Positions 12,994-25,887 of a stretch of DNA of 64,000 bases are shown here, piece after piece (the stretch's first letter is position 1; each line of letters opens with the position of its first letter). Source of the DNA: Magnolia sinica (lineage: Eukaryota > Streptophyta > Magnoliopsida > Magnoliales > Magnoliaceae); NCBI RefSeq assembly GCF_029962835.1, contig NC_080578.1, positions 56,041,001-56,105,000 on the forward strand, written 5' to 3'. Both the position numbers and the translations under genes were made by a program. The notes beneath the pieces are model-generated. The model was not told the DNA's origin and searched no databases. It was given only the letters and a program-made list of their open reading frames with translations.

Positions 12994-14420
12994 CTAAGCC
13001 TCGATCACCCTTATGACAAGAGAGGTTTGAATCAACAAGCTCAATAACTGAACAATGACAGACTGGAGACCAAACTCGAAGTCATACTCAGCTACATCCT
13101 CAAGCATCCTCCACTCCTGGACCATTATATGTGCCACCAGGCCTCGTGGCTGATGGCTAAGGGCATTTGCCACCACATTCGCCTTGCCAGGGTGGTAGAT
13201 CGAAATCGTAGTCCTTCAGGAGCTCCATCCAGCGTCTTTGCCTCATGTTCGACTCGGACTGCAAGAAGAGATACTTCAAGCTCTTATGGTTAGAGAAGAG
13301 CTTGAACCTAACCCCGTAAAGATAGTGCTTACACACCTTCAGTACAAAGACAAATGTAACCAACTTTAGATCATGTGTGGAATAGTTTTGCTCATGGACC
13401 TTGAGCTAGCGAGATGCGAAGGCCAAAGGCTTCTCGTGCTGCATTAGGACAACACCCAAACCAACATGCGAAGCATCAGTAAAGAACACAAATCCTTCAC
13501 TCCTGGAGGGAAGAGTGAGGACTGGTGTAGACGTAAGGCGGTCCTTCAACTCTATAAATACTTGCTCACATGCATCGCTCCAAATAAACTCAGTACCCTT
13601 CCGGGTCAACCTGGTCAACAAGGCTATAATCCGGGAGAATCCCTCAAGGAAACGTCGGTAATAGCCCACTAAACCAAGGAAACTATGGATCTCGGACGCA
13701 TTCATGGGTTGGCCCCACTGACGCACAATATCAATCTTCGAGGGGTCCACTACAATGTCCTGCCTTGTCACCATGTGACCAAGAAACTTCAGCTCCTCCT
13801 GCCAGAACTCAAACTTCTCCAGCTTCGTATAAAGCTGGTGCTCACGAAGGGTCTACAAAGCGATCTCTAAATGCTACTCATGCTCCTCACGTGTCGTCGA
13901 ATATATCAGAATGTCATCGATAAATACCACAAAAAACTAATTAAGATATAGATGAAAGACCTTGTTCATTAACTACATGAATACTGAGGGCACATTGGTC
14001 AGTCTGAAGGACATGACCTAAAACTCAAAATGACCATAGCGTGTCCTAAATGCTGTCTTCGGGATATCCTCCTCTCAGACCCGAATCTGATGATATCTGG
14101 ACTGTAGATCTATCTTTGAAAAGAACTGCGCCCCCTGCAGCTGGTCGAATAAATCATCGATCCTCGGAAGTGGGTACTTGTTCTTAATCATGAGCCTGTT
14201 GAGCTCGTCGTAATCCATATAAAGCCTCAACAACCCATCTTTCTTTCTTACGAAGAGTACTGGCGCTCCCCATGGTGAACTACTCAGACAGATAAAGCCT
14301 AACTCGTGCAACTTATCCAACTGCTTCTTTAGTTCCTACAACTTCAACTGTGCCATGCGATATGTGGTCTTTCAGATAGGCATGGTACCGGGCACAAGGT
14401 CAATCTGGAACTCAATATGC
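12994..14420 (-). pseudogene. pol: Reverse transcriptase and RNase H of chromovirus 2
   Basis: On the - strand, about 14420 to 13780 is reverse transcriptase, with '[15 protein letters not shown]' and '[14 protein letters not shown]'. About 13774 to 13400 holds 'IHSFLGLVGYYRRFLEGFSRI' and the RNase H entry 'FTDASHVGLGVVLMQHEK'. About 13363 to 12994 is the RNase H end ('NHKSLKYLF') and the linker to integrase. Fossil. Confidence 0.87.
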
Positions 14421-14559
14421 CGGTGAGGTGGTAACCCAACAATATTTTAGAATACATCGAAAAAACCACAGACAACTGGTAGTTGGCCGATACATACGGT
14501 GACTGGCCCCTCAACAACATATGACATTAGGCAAGAAAGCTGCTCTCCTCTGGGCTCGG

Positions 14560-14890
14560 CTATAAATTGGAACTGCGACATGCCAGGTATACAAAACGTG
14601 ACTATCCTCGCAGAGCAATCCAATATGGTGTACTACTTGGCGAGCCAATCCATGACCAGGATGACATCAAACTCGGACATCGGCAACACAAACAGATCAA
14701 TAGGCAAAAAGATCTCCTCAACCAAAACGAGTCAGATGGGCAAAATTGGTCTAGCACTGTAGTCTTCCCCAAGGGCGTCGATATTGTTAAACTCTTACGA
14801 GTAGACTCTAACTGCAAACCGGTCGATCGATAGAAATCCTCGGACACAAAGGAATACAATGCACCAGAATCAAACATAACACGTGATATG
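14560..14890 (-). pseudogene. pol: Protease region of chromovirus 2
   Basis: The - strand encodes 'MFDSGALYSFVSEDF' with the aspartic protease motif (DSGA form), followed by the usual retroviral-type aspartyl protease fold sequence. It separates gag from reverse transcriptase. Confidence 0.75.
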
Positions 14891-14939
14891 TATGCATAAA
14901 CAAAAAGGGTACCCTTAACGACTCCTCTAGATGACTAAG

Positions 14940-16070
14940 GGTCCTGCTGGGCTATGTAAAATCTGCCCCTAGCCTACTGGGGATGTGCATGTCCCCTCTA
15001 TGGTTGCTGCTGCTGCTGTGGCAACCAAAACTGCTGCCTCTGGTGCTATAGGGGAGGTCTCGGAGGCTGGTGCTACTGCTGTTGCTGTGAGGGTCTCGAT
15101 GGCAAGTACTACTGTCGCTGTTACGGTGCCCTCGACTGCTGCTACTGGTGAGGGTGGGGACACTCCCACCTACGGTACCCCATCCTATAATATTCATAAC
15201 AAACACTGGTGAACTACCCTAGAGTTGGTGTTGGAGGTGTTGCTGGTGCTCGAAAGGCTAGGCGAGCTGAGCGCGTCTGCTGTGGTCGATGTTGCTACTG
15301 CTGGGAGCCACCTGAGGGGGCCTTCCTCTTCCAGTCTCCTCTCTGCGAATCGGCCCAATCTGCCTCATATATCTGGGCCCGCTATAAAACTTTCTCAAAA
15401 GTTCGGAGCATGTGTTCCATGACACGGCTCCGAAGACCCAAGCGTAAGCTGTTCTTGAAATGGCGGGCATTCTACCCCTCGTCATCAACAATATACATCA
15501 TGAATCTTAACAATGTGACGAAATGGGCCTCATATTGGGACACTATCATGTCCCCTTACACGAGAGTCTCAAACTTAAGTGCGCGCTTCTGACGGACATA
15601 ATATTGGAAGAACTTTCGATTGAACCGGTCTACAAAATCCTCTCAAGTCCATACAAACTCAGTCCCTACCGTATGAGAGACTAATGCCCACCAGTGCTCG
15701 GCCTCACCCTGAAGTAGAAATACAGCCAACGGGACCCGCTGCTGGGTCGTGCACCTCATAGTGTCAAATATCTTCTCCACCTCGAATAGTCATCTCTCTA
15801 CCATTGTCGGATCGGGCTCTCCCTAGAAGCGAGGAAGATCGAGCTATGTGAAGTCTCATAGAAGGGCACTCGTGCACTCCTGCTCTGCCTGTGCAGACGT
15901 CTTGGCGAGTCGCCTACCCTGCCCCTGTAGGATGGTGATCATGACCTGAAATCTGATGGAGCTAGTCTACCCTCATGGATACAGTTGGGGCTGCACTAGT
16001 CTCGGATGGGGAGCGGGAGTCTCAGGTGGGGGAACAGGAGTCGCTCGGGTCACTGTTTTATGCGTCCTTG
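14940..16070 (-). pseudogene. gag: gag region of chromovirus 2
   Basis: The retrotransposon gag core lies at about 15420-15800 on the - strand and a Gln/Pro-rich C-terminal part (CTG/CAG-rich DNA) at 14990-15150. The order relative to the primer site and protease supports gag. Alternative frames across the CTG repeats give long Ala- or Ser-rich open stretches that are not genes. Confidence 0.75.
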
Positions 16071-16220
16071 TCATATAAGAAGGAACAAGAGACCTATTAG
16101 CCTTGAGGACTCTCATTAGGGGACTATATTAGGAAAGTGGCTAAGTTATCAATCTCAGGGTCCTAACCATTCTAAGTTCATAGCAGATATGTGACATATC
16201 CTCAGTTATTCCCAAGTTAT

Positions 16221-16232
16221 GCTCTGATACCA
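16221..16232 (-). other. Primer binding site of chromovirus 2
   Basis: gctctgatacca is the reverse complement of TGGTATCAGAGC, five bases from the LTR edge at 16238. It confirms the - orientation. Confidence 0.9.
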
Positions 16233-18139
16233 ACTCCTGTCATGCCCTAAACTTGGAAACCGGGCTCACAAAATTCCCGATCGTCGAATCCGGCACCGAC
16301 AGCCTCCGTAGTACTCCCATTCTTTACTCCTGGCACCCATATACCAGATTCCGATCCTGGGATCCTACAAGGAGGATTTTTAGAATAAATATTTTGTAAA
16401 GAAGCATAACCATAAGCATAACCAAGTCACAATAAAATAACATCACCACATATCCAATATAATTATAAAAAAAACTTTACAGTACAATGCGGAAAGGTAG
16501 ATATAAGTATATCAAAACTCCAGAATGATTGTTGTACACTCCTACCTCAGTACAGCTACGTCCTAGTGTCACCGGCATGCAACGGTCATGCATAAGCTTA
16601 CAAGAAGCTTAAAGGGTGGTGTATGTGTGTGCAAAGCATGTGTCAAGCATACAATATCAGGGTCAGTAGAAATACTGGCAAGTCCATGAATGTTGTCAGC
16701 CATACCAAGGTTATGCAGTGCGAGGCCTACATGGTTAATGTCATATGTAAGATGGAATGCAAGCATGCCAGTCCTCATCAAGATCCACATATCAGTACAG
16801 TTCATCTATAAATATTATCGGGGTCTGTACACTCTACATCAGATTGCCGCCCTACACTAAGCGCACAACAATGCGAGTGGAAGAGACCACACTACCCACT
16901 TAGCCCATAGTCTGCCAATATCTACCCGGCATGTCGATAGCGTACCCATTTATGAGCTGGTCAAACTTAGCCTAGCTTTGCCCCCTACCCTCGAGTGAAA
17001 AAGGCCACGCCCCTTCCAACCGACCATGACACAGTGGAAGACGTGGCTTACTGGTATTCAGCACTTAGACGCTCATGTATCCACTCGGTCTAGACATTGG
17101 AGCATCAAATTAGTACCATAAGGGTTCTGGGACTTTCATGCAAGGACATCCTAAGTCCTCATAGTGCTAGAACTAAATATTTCCAGTATCCAATCTTGCT
17201 ATCCACGATATGCCTATAGAGGCCATACATAACCCTAATGTTACTAGGGCATAAAATGATCATGTTACACAAAATACGAGATGCATGAGTTATACAATTC
17301 AGTCATGCATCAATCCTTCGCGTACAACGTGCTCATATAGGGCAATTCCATCTCACAAGGAGTCATATAAACATCTCAGCCCAATAACATATGCTATGAT
17401 CAATTAGTCCTCATAACATGCATGCAATGATGTGTATGGGCATGTATCATGATGAATACTAAGTATGTTCTCGGTGTGTCTTACTAGACTGAGTATACTA
17501 GCATGATTATCCGATAAAGCAGATAGTAATCGGCCTCAATGCTTGGTGGGGTCTATAGAAGGACAGCGGATCTAGTCCATTCATCAATATAGATCCTCAC
17601 AGTGGATATACCAACCTGATACTACATATTCTTCCATTTACGGTAAGGGGTGATGATGTACTCACCTATAGACAGTGGACGGTCTAGATGACATACTACA
17701 CCAAGGAAGGGCCTCATGAGATGAGTCAATCAGTCTACAATAAGATGAGTGAAGATGATAAGTCTAAGTATAACAAGTGGGCTTCCTTACCCTCTCTATC
17801 ATGTAGTAAACAAGGCCTTCCTACGGGGCCTGATACGTATAAGGTGGGTTTGAAGGTTTGGATAATCTTACTAGCATCAATGGGGCACAACGGTTTGGGA
17901 ATAACCCAATAAGTAGAAGGATTATCAATGGGGGCCCAATGAGTTGGGATAGCCCAATAAGGATGGATGGGGAATGGGCTTAACAATGGGCCCTAGGGAG
18001 GTTTACAACGTGGACATTTAACCACCATTGCTCCTAAGGTGCGGTCCACTTGGGATTTGTATCTAACCATCAACGGGGCCCATGGTCCATATACAATTTG
18101 GATAATGGATGGATAGCATGTGCATACTAATTACATATG

Positions 18140-18354
18140 GTGGGCCTCATAAGGCAGCCCACGACCCCCAAATGGATGAATAGTGTGTATATAATATACA
18201 CATGATAGTGGGCCTCATAAGGTAGTCCATGGCCTAGGGAAATAGATTGACAGGGTATGTATAGCACATACATCATGGTGAGCCTCATGGGGTAACCCAT
18301 ATGATCCAGCAAAATAGATGGGCAGTAATGGACACAAAACATCTAGCAGATGGG
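18140..18354 (+). repeat. Degenerate ~70-bp tandem repeat
   Basis: Units start at 18140, 18208 and 18278 with 'gtgggcctcataagg', 'gtgggcctcataaggt' and 'gtgagcctcatgggg', giving a spacing of 68-70 bp. Each continues to an 'aaatagat/aaatggat' block. Weaker copies may follow. Confidence 0.65.
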
Positions 18355-19605
18355 GCCCTTGCTGGACGTCCAACCCACCCAACGTTCTGAGCCTCCTAAG
18401 CATCCAACAGAGGGACGGCCTGGATAGTCACGTACATACATCGTATGGTGGGCCCCATACCATTCTCAAATGGGCCCTGAAAATGGATGGACCACATGAA
18501 TAGAACACATATTTCACTATGGGAAAGCTGTTGGATGGTCAGTTCAATAGCACTCCCTGCTCATGATGGGCATCCGCATGGCTGCACAGGTGGATAAAAC
18601 ACTACCATAGTGGGTCCCACTTAGGTGTGGGTTACCCAGGGAATGGGCTGGCCACTGGCCCTCCCTCAAACATTGCAATGGGCCTGAGAATTTACAAATA
18701 GTGGGCGTCAGCCCAACTGTTCCCTGAGGTCAGTTTGGGCGTGGGATTTGCTGCATGGTTGGGCCCATGGCCTAGTGGATATGGGGGAAAAATGGATGGA
18801 TGGATGGATGGTGTGCATTTTTTGCATGTACAACAAGGTGGGCCCACGTGAGTGGCCCACCATCCTCAAAATCAAGCTAATATTTATATTTTCCCTTCGT
18901 CCAGGCCTGCTGGATGGTGCCAACAGCTGGCCCGTCCCGGCCTACTGGCCGGCTGGATGGTGCCAATGGCTGGCCGTCCAGGCCGTGGGCCCACTTAAAA
19001 CGGGTCCCCCCCTTCAAGGACAGTGAGGATACAAAGGATACATCAAACTGGGGCCACACATCAATGGGCCACCCCACTACAAAGAATAGATCAAGATGAC
19101 ATAAATATTGTTCCATACATTTAGGTCTGTTGCTGGCCAACAATCTTTCTAACAGAATATGGCCTGTCTGATCCATTTATAGACGACTAGGGGATGAACA
19201 GTGAGGATATAGATCACATACATCAAGGTGGGGTCCACGTTAGTGGGCCACCCCACTAAAAGTAAGTTGAAATTTGTATTTTCCCTCCATCCAGTCCTAC
19301 ATGACTGACCAGTCATGCAAGGCCCAGATCGGGCAGCAGGGCTGGCCCACTAGCTGGACGGCATGGATGCCGCTCATACAACATGGTAGGGTCCACTTGG
19401 ATGGGCTGCATAACCCCAAATCAAGTTGATATTTCTGTTTTAATCCCTGTGATTGGGCATCACAAAACAGGGTAGCAAGGTGGGCCAGCTGGCATCCAAA
19501 AATTTGGACAGCCAGGCCATCCCACCTATTGGACAGTCTGGATCAACCGTCCATGCACACGATAGGTGGACCATCAATCATAGAAGGAAGTGAAAGTGAG
19601 AGGGG

Positions 19606-19645
<40 letters not shown>

Positions 19646-19648
19646 GAG
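19606..19648. repeat. (GA)n microsatellite
   Basis: Almost pure gagaga run with one interruption, within the chromovirus 2 LTR. Confidence 0.95.
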
Positions 19649-20083
19649 AACGTTTAGTGGTGGGAGGAGCTCCGCCACTATAAGCTCCTTTCATGGATCT
19701 ACCACATATACATCAAATGGGTCCCAAATAGGTGTGCCATACATCAGGAAATCAAGTGGGAAACTATATCCCCACCAAAAAAATTCAGGTCTAGATGGCC
19801 ATAACAAGGTGTACAACAAAGAACATCATGGTGGGATCCATGGAGAATGGCCCCATCATGCACATTATAGTGGGCCATTGGCACAACTAGGTTCTAAAGT
19901 GGGGTCCTTACCATTAACCGGTAGGTCCCACTTGTCCCATACATAAAAATGAAAAATCTAACCTATAGAGCACACACCTCTATCATCTTCTTAGTTTTTA
20001 GGACTTCTTAGCTTCCAATGTCCTCCTTCAATGGTGGATGATAGGGTTTTGAGGGTTGGATGGGCGGGGTTGGGCTAGGGAAT

Positions 20084-21453
20084 TGTTGAGGGTCAAATAT
20101 TGCATGTTAGAACTCATTTATTACTTGGTTTTATGAACATGATAATGCTTAATGTTCTATTTTAATCATGTTTGTGTTGCAAGGTGAATTCAAGAGCTTG
20201 GATTGAAAAGGATGTTAAAAGCATGAATTTAACACTCAAGAATCACCAATGCCAAGATTGGATTTGATGAAATTAAGAATGAAGAATGCATACACTGAAG
20301 ATCTAAGAAAATTAAGTCAAGAATGAAGAAAATCAGAGTTTGAAAGTGAGATTGCGTAATCCTCAACCAGTCAAGGCTACGCACGACCAGTCCTGGACAC
20401 CGCTCGACCGGTCGAGGTTCCTCGACTCAAAATCTAGCAAGTTAAACAACTAAATTTTCATCCTGCTCGACCAGTTAAGGGTGTCCCATGACCGGTTGAG
20501 GATGTCCCACGACCGGTCAGCATTACGCAATTTTTACGCGGACTATGTAAATTTGAGACAGTTTCCAAAATTTTCCAATCAGTGTGAAAGTGTAAGACCT
20601 AAAACTATAAATAGGGCTCCCTAGGGCACTCCTAAGCATCATCTGAGAAGCCATCACCAAGAGTTTTTTCTTCATTTTCCTTAGTTGTTTTTATGCTTTT
20701 CTTAAGAGATTCTAGTTCAATCATGTCTATGGTTGGCTAAACCTCTTAGATAGGGCTAAGAGGTGAAGCTTGTAGCATGATGGGATGCTTCTATTGCTTT
20801 GATTCATGTTTATATTAAACTCTCTTTGATTATAGTTTGATTATAAGGAATACTTTTAGTTTTTAATGGTTTATTGTGACTCAAATTACAATGTATCAGT
20901 GATAGCTTTGAGTATGTTCTTTTCATGTATTGAGATTGTGAATTTAAGAAATCCTGTTGTTCACCATCGTCCCTTAGGCATGGTCAGATGATGGAATCCT
21001 CCCTAACTTTCACAAATCTCTCAGATTGGTTTTGGGATTGGCAAATCTTGTTGCTTGCCTTGTCTCCTAGGCATGGTTTTGTGATGGAATCACTTCTGGT
21101 TCCACACCTCTCAACCATCAAGAAAGGAAGTTCAGATTTGATTTTACTGAGATATCTTCCAATTGGATAGGATGAGACTCCGATTCCAATCGTGTGACTT
21201 GAATCAACCATAGATCTCCCTGATCTTTACAAGTGGATCCTTAAAATCCCTAGTTTCCCACCTTTGAATTTCTTAAATTTTTCATTAAATCTCTCACAAT
21301 TACTCTCTATACGTCCAAATTTAGGTTTTCATCTTTTTCTAGTTCTTCTTCTAGTAGTTTTTAGAATACTCACGAGATTAGTCCCTATGGATTTGACCTC
21401 GATCTCACTAAGATTATTACTACATCTTGACCCTACACTTGGGGTTGTGAATA
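20084..21453 (+). mobile_element. Solo Athila-type LTR (1370 bp) with GGAAT target duplication
   Basis: Begins TGTTGAGGGTCAAATATTGC, ends at ...cttggggttgtga plus three bases, and is flanked by ggaat at 20079-20083 and 21454-21458. Ends and body match the LTRs at 25888-27336, 27940-29393 and 30946-33085. A TATA box (tataaatag, 20606) lies 520 bp in, preceded by 'cgaccggtcgagg'-type repeats (20357-20520). The flanking chromovirus LTR continues on both sides. It is a solo LTR left by recombination between the two LTRs of an inserted element. Confidence 0.92.
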
Positions 21454-22059
21454 GGAATGGGCTGAGCTATGGGGTTTCTTCTTCTCTCCCTAGAGCCCTA
21501 ATGGTTGCTTGAGAGGAAAATGCTAGAGAAATGATGGAGAAAGGGTAGTGATGGAGATGGAGGCATGATGGTGGTGTAAGGCAATGATGGTTGTGTGATG
21601 ATGGAGATGTAAGAGATGTAAGAAGCATGGGGGATACAAAGTTGACTTTAGTAGCATGCTTATTAGTAAATGATGAGAGATGGGCTTGTGTCGCCTAGGT
21701 TTTGATGACCCATGATGGCTAGGCAATAATGACTTGTTGTAGGGATTTTCTCCCAACTAGGATCTCTTAAGTCCGTAACGCGCGGTGATTGTCAGGATTA
21801 TACGCAGGCCTACAACTCTTAGCCTAGGCATAGCATTTGTGCGCCAGACGCGGCGTTGGAGCCACAGTGATAGTGCGGTCACAATTGTACAAGTTTCGGG
21901 TCAAGTCGACTCAGATTTACAGGATGCGACTTAAGGTCACTTGCAATCACTGTCTACAAGTTGTGAGTTGCCAAAATTTGAAGGGGAGGATCGTGGGAAT
22001 TGGATGGATGGCGTGGTACTAGGATACGGGCTTTACAAATTTCTTCCCACCTTGAAAAA

Positions 22060-24865
22060 GAATAGGAGAGATGGTAATCACTACTCTCATTAAACATAAA
22101 GGAGCCCTTGGATGGTCAATTACGGATCTTAAGGGAATCGATCCTTTGATTTATTCTCACTGCATTCATCTTGAGGATAATGCGAAAACCTCTCAACAAG
22201 CACAATGTTGACTCAATCAAAATATGAAAGAAGTGGTTAAAGGAGAGGTACTTAAATTGTTGGATGTGGGTATCATATACCCTATATCCAACAGTCAATG
22301 GGTGAGTTCAACTCAAGTGGTCCATAAGAAATCCAGAATCACCATCGTAGCCAATGCCAAGAATTAACTCGTGCCAACTAGAGTTACTACTAGTTGGAGA
22401 ATGTGCATTGACTATAAAAAATTGAATACCGTCACGAGGAAGGACCACTTTCCCCTGCCCTTCATTGACCAAATCTTAGAGAGGTTAGACGGTCATTCCT
22501 ATTACTGCTTCTTTGACGGATATTCGAGCTATAATTAGATAGATATAGCCCTTGAAGATCAAGAGAAAACAACATTCACATGTCCTTATGACACCTTTGC
22601 ATATCAAAAGATGCCATTTGGACTGTGTAATGCTCTTGTCATATTTTAGCGATGTATGTTGAGTATTTTTTCTGACATGGTAGGGGAATATTTAGAGGTC
22701 TTCATGGACGACTTCTCTATTTTTGGTCCATCCTTCAATGAGTGCTTGAAAAATCTAAAATGTGTGTTGAAGCGATGTGAAGAGAAGAATTTAGTTCTAA
22801 ACTGGGAGAAATGTCATTTTATGGTTCCCAAGGGAATTGTTCTTAGACATATAATTTTGTCCAAGGGAATTGAGGTGGATAAGGCCAAAATCGATCTTAT
22901 CTCTAACCTACCACCTCCCAAAAGTATACGCAATGTGCGATCCTTCTTAGGACACGTTGGATTCTATAAATGATTCATAAAGGACTTTAGTTACCTCTCT
23001 CATCCTTTATGTAATCTACTTCAAAAGGATGTCCCATACGAGTGGACTGAGCAATGACAGGAAGCTTTTATTAAGCTCAAGGGCATGTTAACTATCGCAC
23101 CCATCATGCAGTCACCGGATTGGAACATCCCTTTTGAAATCACGTGCGGCGCATCTGACTATGTTATTAGGGAAGTGTTAGGTTAGATAAAAGAGAAGAG
23201 GACCTACATTATTCACTATGCAAGTAGAACTCTAAATTCTGTCCAAATGAACTACTCTACTACGGAAAAGGAACTCTTGGCCATAGTGTTCGCTTTGGAC
23301 AAATTTAGGTCCTATTTGATTGGATCCAAGATCATCATCTATACAGATCATGCGGCGGTGAAGTATTTTCTTTTTAAGAATGATGCTAAGCCCCACTTGA
23401 TAAGATGGATCCTCCTACTCTGAGAATTTGATTTAGAAATAAAAGATAAAAAGGGAGTAGAGAACGTAGTGGCTGACCATCTTTCAAGACTTGACCTCCC
23501 TGATTCTCTTGAGATAACACCTATAAACGACATGTTCTCTGATGAACAACTGTTTAAACTCTCCCACTTACCTTGGTTTGTTGATATTGCTAATTATCTT
23601 GCCACAGGTTTCACATAAACACATTGGACTGTGTGAGATAAGAAAAAAATTCTTCGCCGAGGTTCGTAAATTTTTCTAGGATGACTCATATTTATTTAAA
23701 TATTGCTCAGACCAAATTCTAAGGAGATGTGTGATAGACAATGAACACCAAAGTGTCATCTCCTTCTGTCACTCTCCGACCTGTGGTGGTCGCTTTTCTG
23801 CTAAAAAGACCACTACCAAAATTTTACAGTGCGACTTCTATTAGCCCACTATGTTCAAGGACACTCATGAACTCTACAATGCTTATGAGTGTTGTCAGAA
23901 ATTGGGAGCATTGTCCTATTGAAATATAATGCCTCTGAATCCCATACTAATCTTTGAAGCATTCGACTATTGGGGCATTGATTTCATGGAGCCATTCCCC
24001 TAATCCTTTGAGAATTTATACATTATGATAGTAGTAGACTATGTCAGTAAATGGGTTGAAGCGATCCCATGCTAGAACAATGACCGTAAAATGGTCATTT
24101 GATTCTTAAAAGAAAATATCATTTCCCGGTTCGAAACGCCTCAGGCCATCATTAGTGATGGAAGATCACACTTCTTTAATAGGCCTTTTATGAATTTAAT
24201 GAAGAAATATGGCATCTCTCATAAAGTGAGCACTCCATACCACCCGTAGACAAGCGGGTAAGCTGAGATTTCGAATAAGAAAATTAAACATATTCTGGAG
24301 AAAACGATTAACCCGGATCACCAGGATTGGTCAATCCATTTGACTGATGCTTTATGGGCATACCATACAACTTTTAAGACCCCCATTGGAATGTCTCCCT
24401 TTAAACTCGTCTATGGGAAAGCTTGCCACTTGCTTGTAGAGCTAGAACATAGAGCTTACTGGGCTATAAAAAACCTGAATTTTAACTTGGACGAGGCTGT
24501 TTGCTGCGTAAACTTTAGTTAAATGAACTCGAGAAAATTTGAAATGACGTATATGAGAACTCGAGAATTTACAAGGACATGATGAAGGTGTTCCATGATA
24601 GGAACATCCTTCAAAAATCATCTTGATTGGTCAAAAAGTCCTTTTGTACAATTCTCGGTTACATCTTTTTCTAAGAAAATCTCGATCTCGTTGGACTGAC
24701 CCTTTCACTATTACTAATGTCCATCCTCATGGGGACATCGTGATAAAGAATCTGAACAATGACAATGCTTTTAAAGTGAATGTACATCGTTTAAAGCCAT
24801 TTGTTGAGAAATTTGATTCAGATGACATGTTCATACCTCTAACTAATCCTGTATACCAAGATTAA
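22060..24865 (+). pseudogene. pol: pol of Athila B (RT, RNase H, integrase)
   Basis: Reverse transcriptase (about 22240-22980) shows 'WRMCIDYKKLNTVTRKDHF' and the active-site block 'YLEVFMDDFSIFGPSF', then 'NLVLNWEKCHFMV'. RNase H (about 23030-23520) shows the '[21 protein letters not shown]' segment. Integrase (about 23700-24520) shows '[20 protein letters not shown]' near its end. The C-terminus at 24623-24865 ends '[12 protein letters not shown]'. The 'MDDF' catalytic form and absence of a chromodomain fit the Athila (non-chromovirus) branch. Fossil. Confidence 0.88.
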
Positions 24866-25870
24866 TCTCCTAGTTTGACAAGGTGCAATTAGGTTTATTG
24901 CTTTCATAAGATTTAGGACTAGGATAGTTTGCTTTCAATTGTTTAGTTGTTGTGCTAACCCATTTTGCATTGAGAACATTAGAAGACTGCAATTTTCCTT
25001 CTTTAGGTACAATCCTTTCATAACTTCTCCATTCTTTTCATTGCCTCCTTTGTATTGCATGCTTATTTCTTTTACATTGAGGACAATGTAGATTTTAGGT
25101 TGGGGTGTGGATTAGGTAGACTAATCAGTATTGTCTTAGTCTTTGAGCAAAAATTTTGAAAAATTTCAATTTCTCAAACCAAAACCTATTTGGAAGGCGA
25201 TAGTTTGTGCACTTCAGTTTGCTTTAAGAGGAAGTTTTAAATATCATGTTGATCTAAATCACAAGACACATTCAGTTTGCTTTCTATGAGTTTCGCTAGA
25301 ATTTCTGATTGTTAGCATGATGATCATTGTTAGATGTTGAGAATTCAGTCTGGAGAATTTTATCCACCTTAAAAGATGAAAAGAACCAATTAAAAAATAG
25401 TGAGATCGACCAAAAAGGTCATGAATGATGAAAAGATTGGAAAATTTTTGAAAAAGAATGAAAATTTCTGAAAAGAATGAATAATAATAATAAATAATGA
25501 CCATCGATATAAAATCAAAAACTGGAAAAGAAGGATAAGGGGATAAGTTTGGAATCAGTACTTGACTTTTTAACCACTATTGATATGATGAACATGGTTA
25601 ACATTATGAAACGATAGTATTTTCATGGGAAGTAATTTGATTTTCCCTAAGCACATTGAAAAAAAAACACATGATATAGGAACTTATGCTTTAAAGAAAT
25701 TGATAAAGAACCTATTTGATTAACTGCTTATATGATTCGGCTCTAGGTTTTCAAAGTCCCACTTTCTCATCTTAATTCTACTCATTCATACAAAAGCGAG
25801 TTTTCTGAAAATGGCTTGAACATTGAGAATTGAGGTTAACTTCACGCATGTTTTGCTTGGGACTAGCAAA
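24866..25870 (+). other. Noncoding 3' region of Athila B
   Basis: About 1 kb, AT-rich, between the pol end and the polypurine tract. No supported reading frame and no env-like sequence recognised. The 'acattgaggacaatgtagat' block at 25075-25095 recurs in Athila E (its reverse complement lies near 33987-34006), so it is a conserved family feature. Confidence 0.6.
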
Positions 25871-25887
25871 ATGCTGGTTGGGGAGTG
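25871..25887 (+). other. Polypurine tract of Athila B
   Basis: atgctggttggggagtg directly before the LTR start TGTTAAGTGCC. The same tract, reversed, flanks the 3' LTR of Athila E at 33086-33101. Confidence 0.75.

Larger units (their letters stand above)
12535..22037 (-). mobile_element. Ty3/gypsy chromovirus 2 (probably Tekay/Del type), partial
   Basis: Runs right to left: upstream LTR (16238-22037), tRNA-Met primer site (16221-16232), gag, protease, reverse transcriptase, RNase H and part of integrase. Integrase is cut at 12535 by chromovirus 1; the rest and the 3' LTR must lie left of the window. The element's outer end at 22037 (reading TGTAAAGCCC from the right) abuts Athila pol sequence, so it inserted into that element. 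Broken coding region with many breaks, and visibly older than chromovirus 1. Confidence 0.88.
16238..22037 (-). repeat. Upstream LTR of chromovirus 2, interrupted by a solo LTR
   Basis: The + strand reads TGTCATGCCC at 16238 and ends ...GGGCTTTACA at 22037, the TG...CA limits expected. Removing the solo LTR and one target copy (20084-21458) leaves about 4.4 kb, long but possible for Tekay/Del. The partner LTR is outside the window, so the outer limit is inferred from the TG/CA ends and from Athila pol starting directly after it. It contains degenerate ~70-bp tandem units (18140-18354), many 'gtgggccc' tracts (17690-19950) and a GA microsatellite at 19606-19648. No gene. Confidence 0.72.

Noticed and set aside
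14952-15212. Ala/Val-rich and Ser-rich open frames on both strands
   Set aside because: Shadow frames over the CTG/CAG-rich end of gag of chromovirus 2.
18127-18403. Minus-strand peptides with repeated 'YEAH/MRLT' blocks
   Set aside because: Shadows of the 68-70 bp degenerate tandem repeat.
24866-25870. env-like gene in Athila B
   Set aside because: Some Athila elements carry one here, but no membrane-type or conserved frame is visible.
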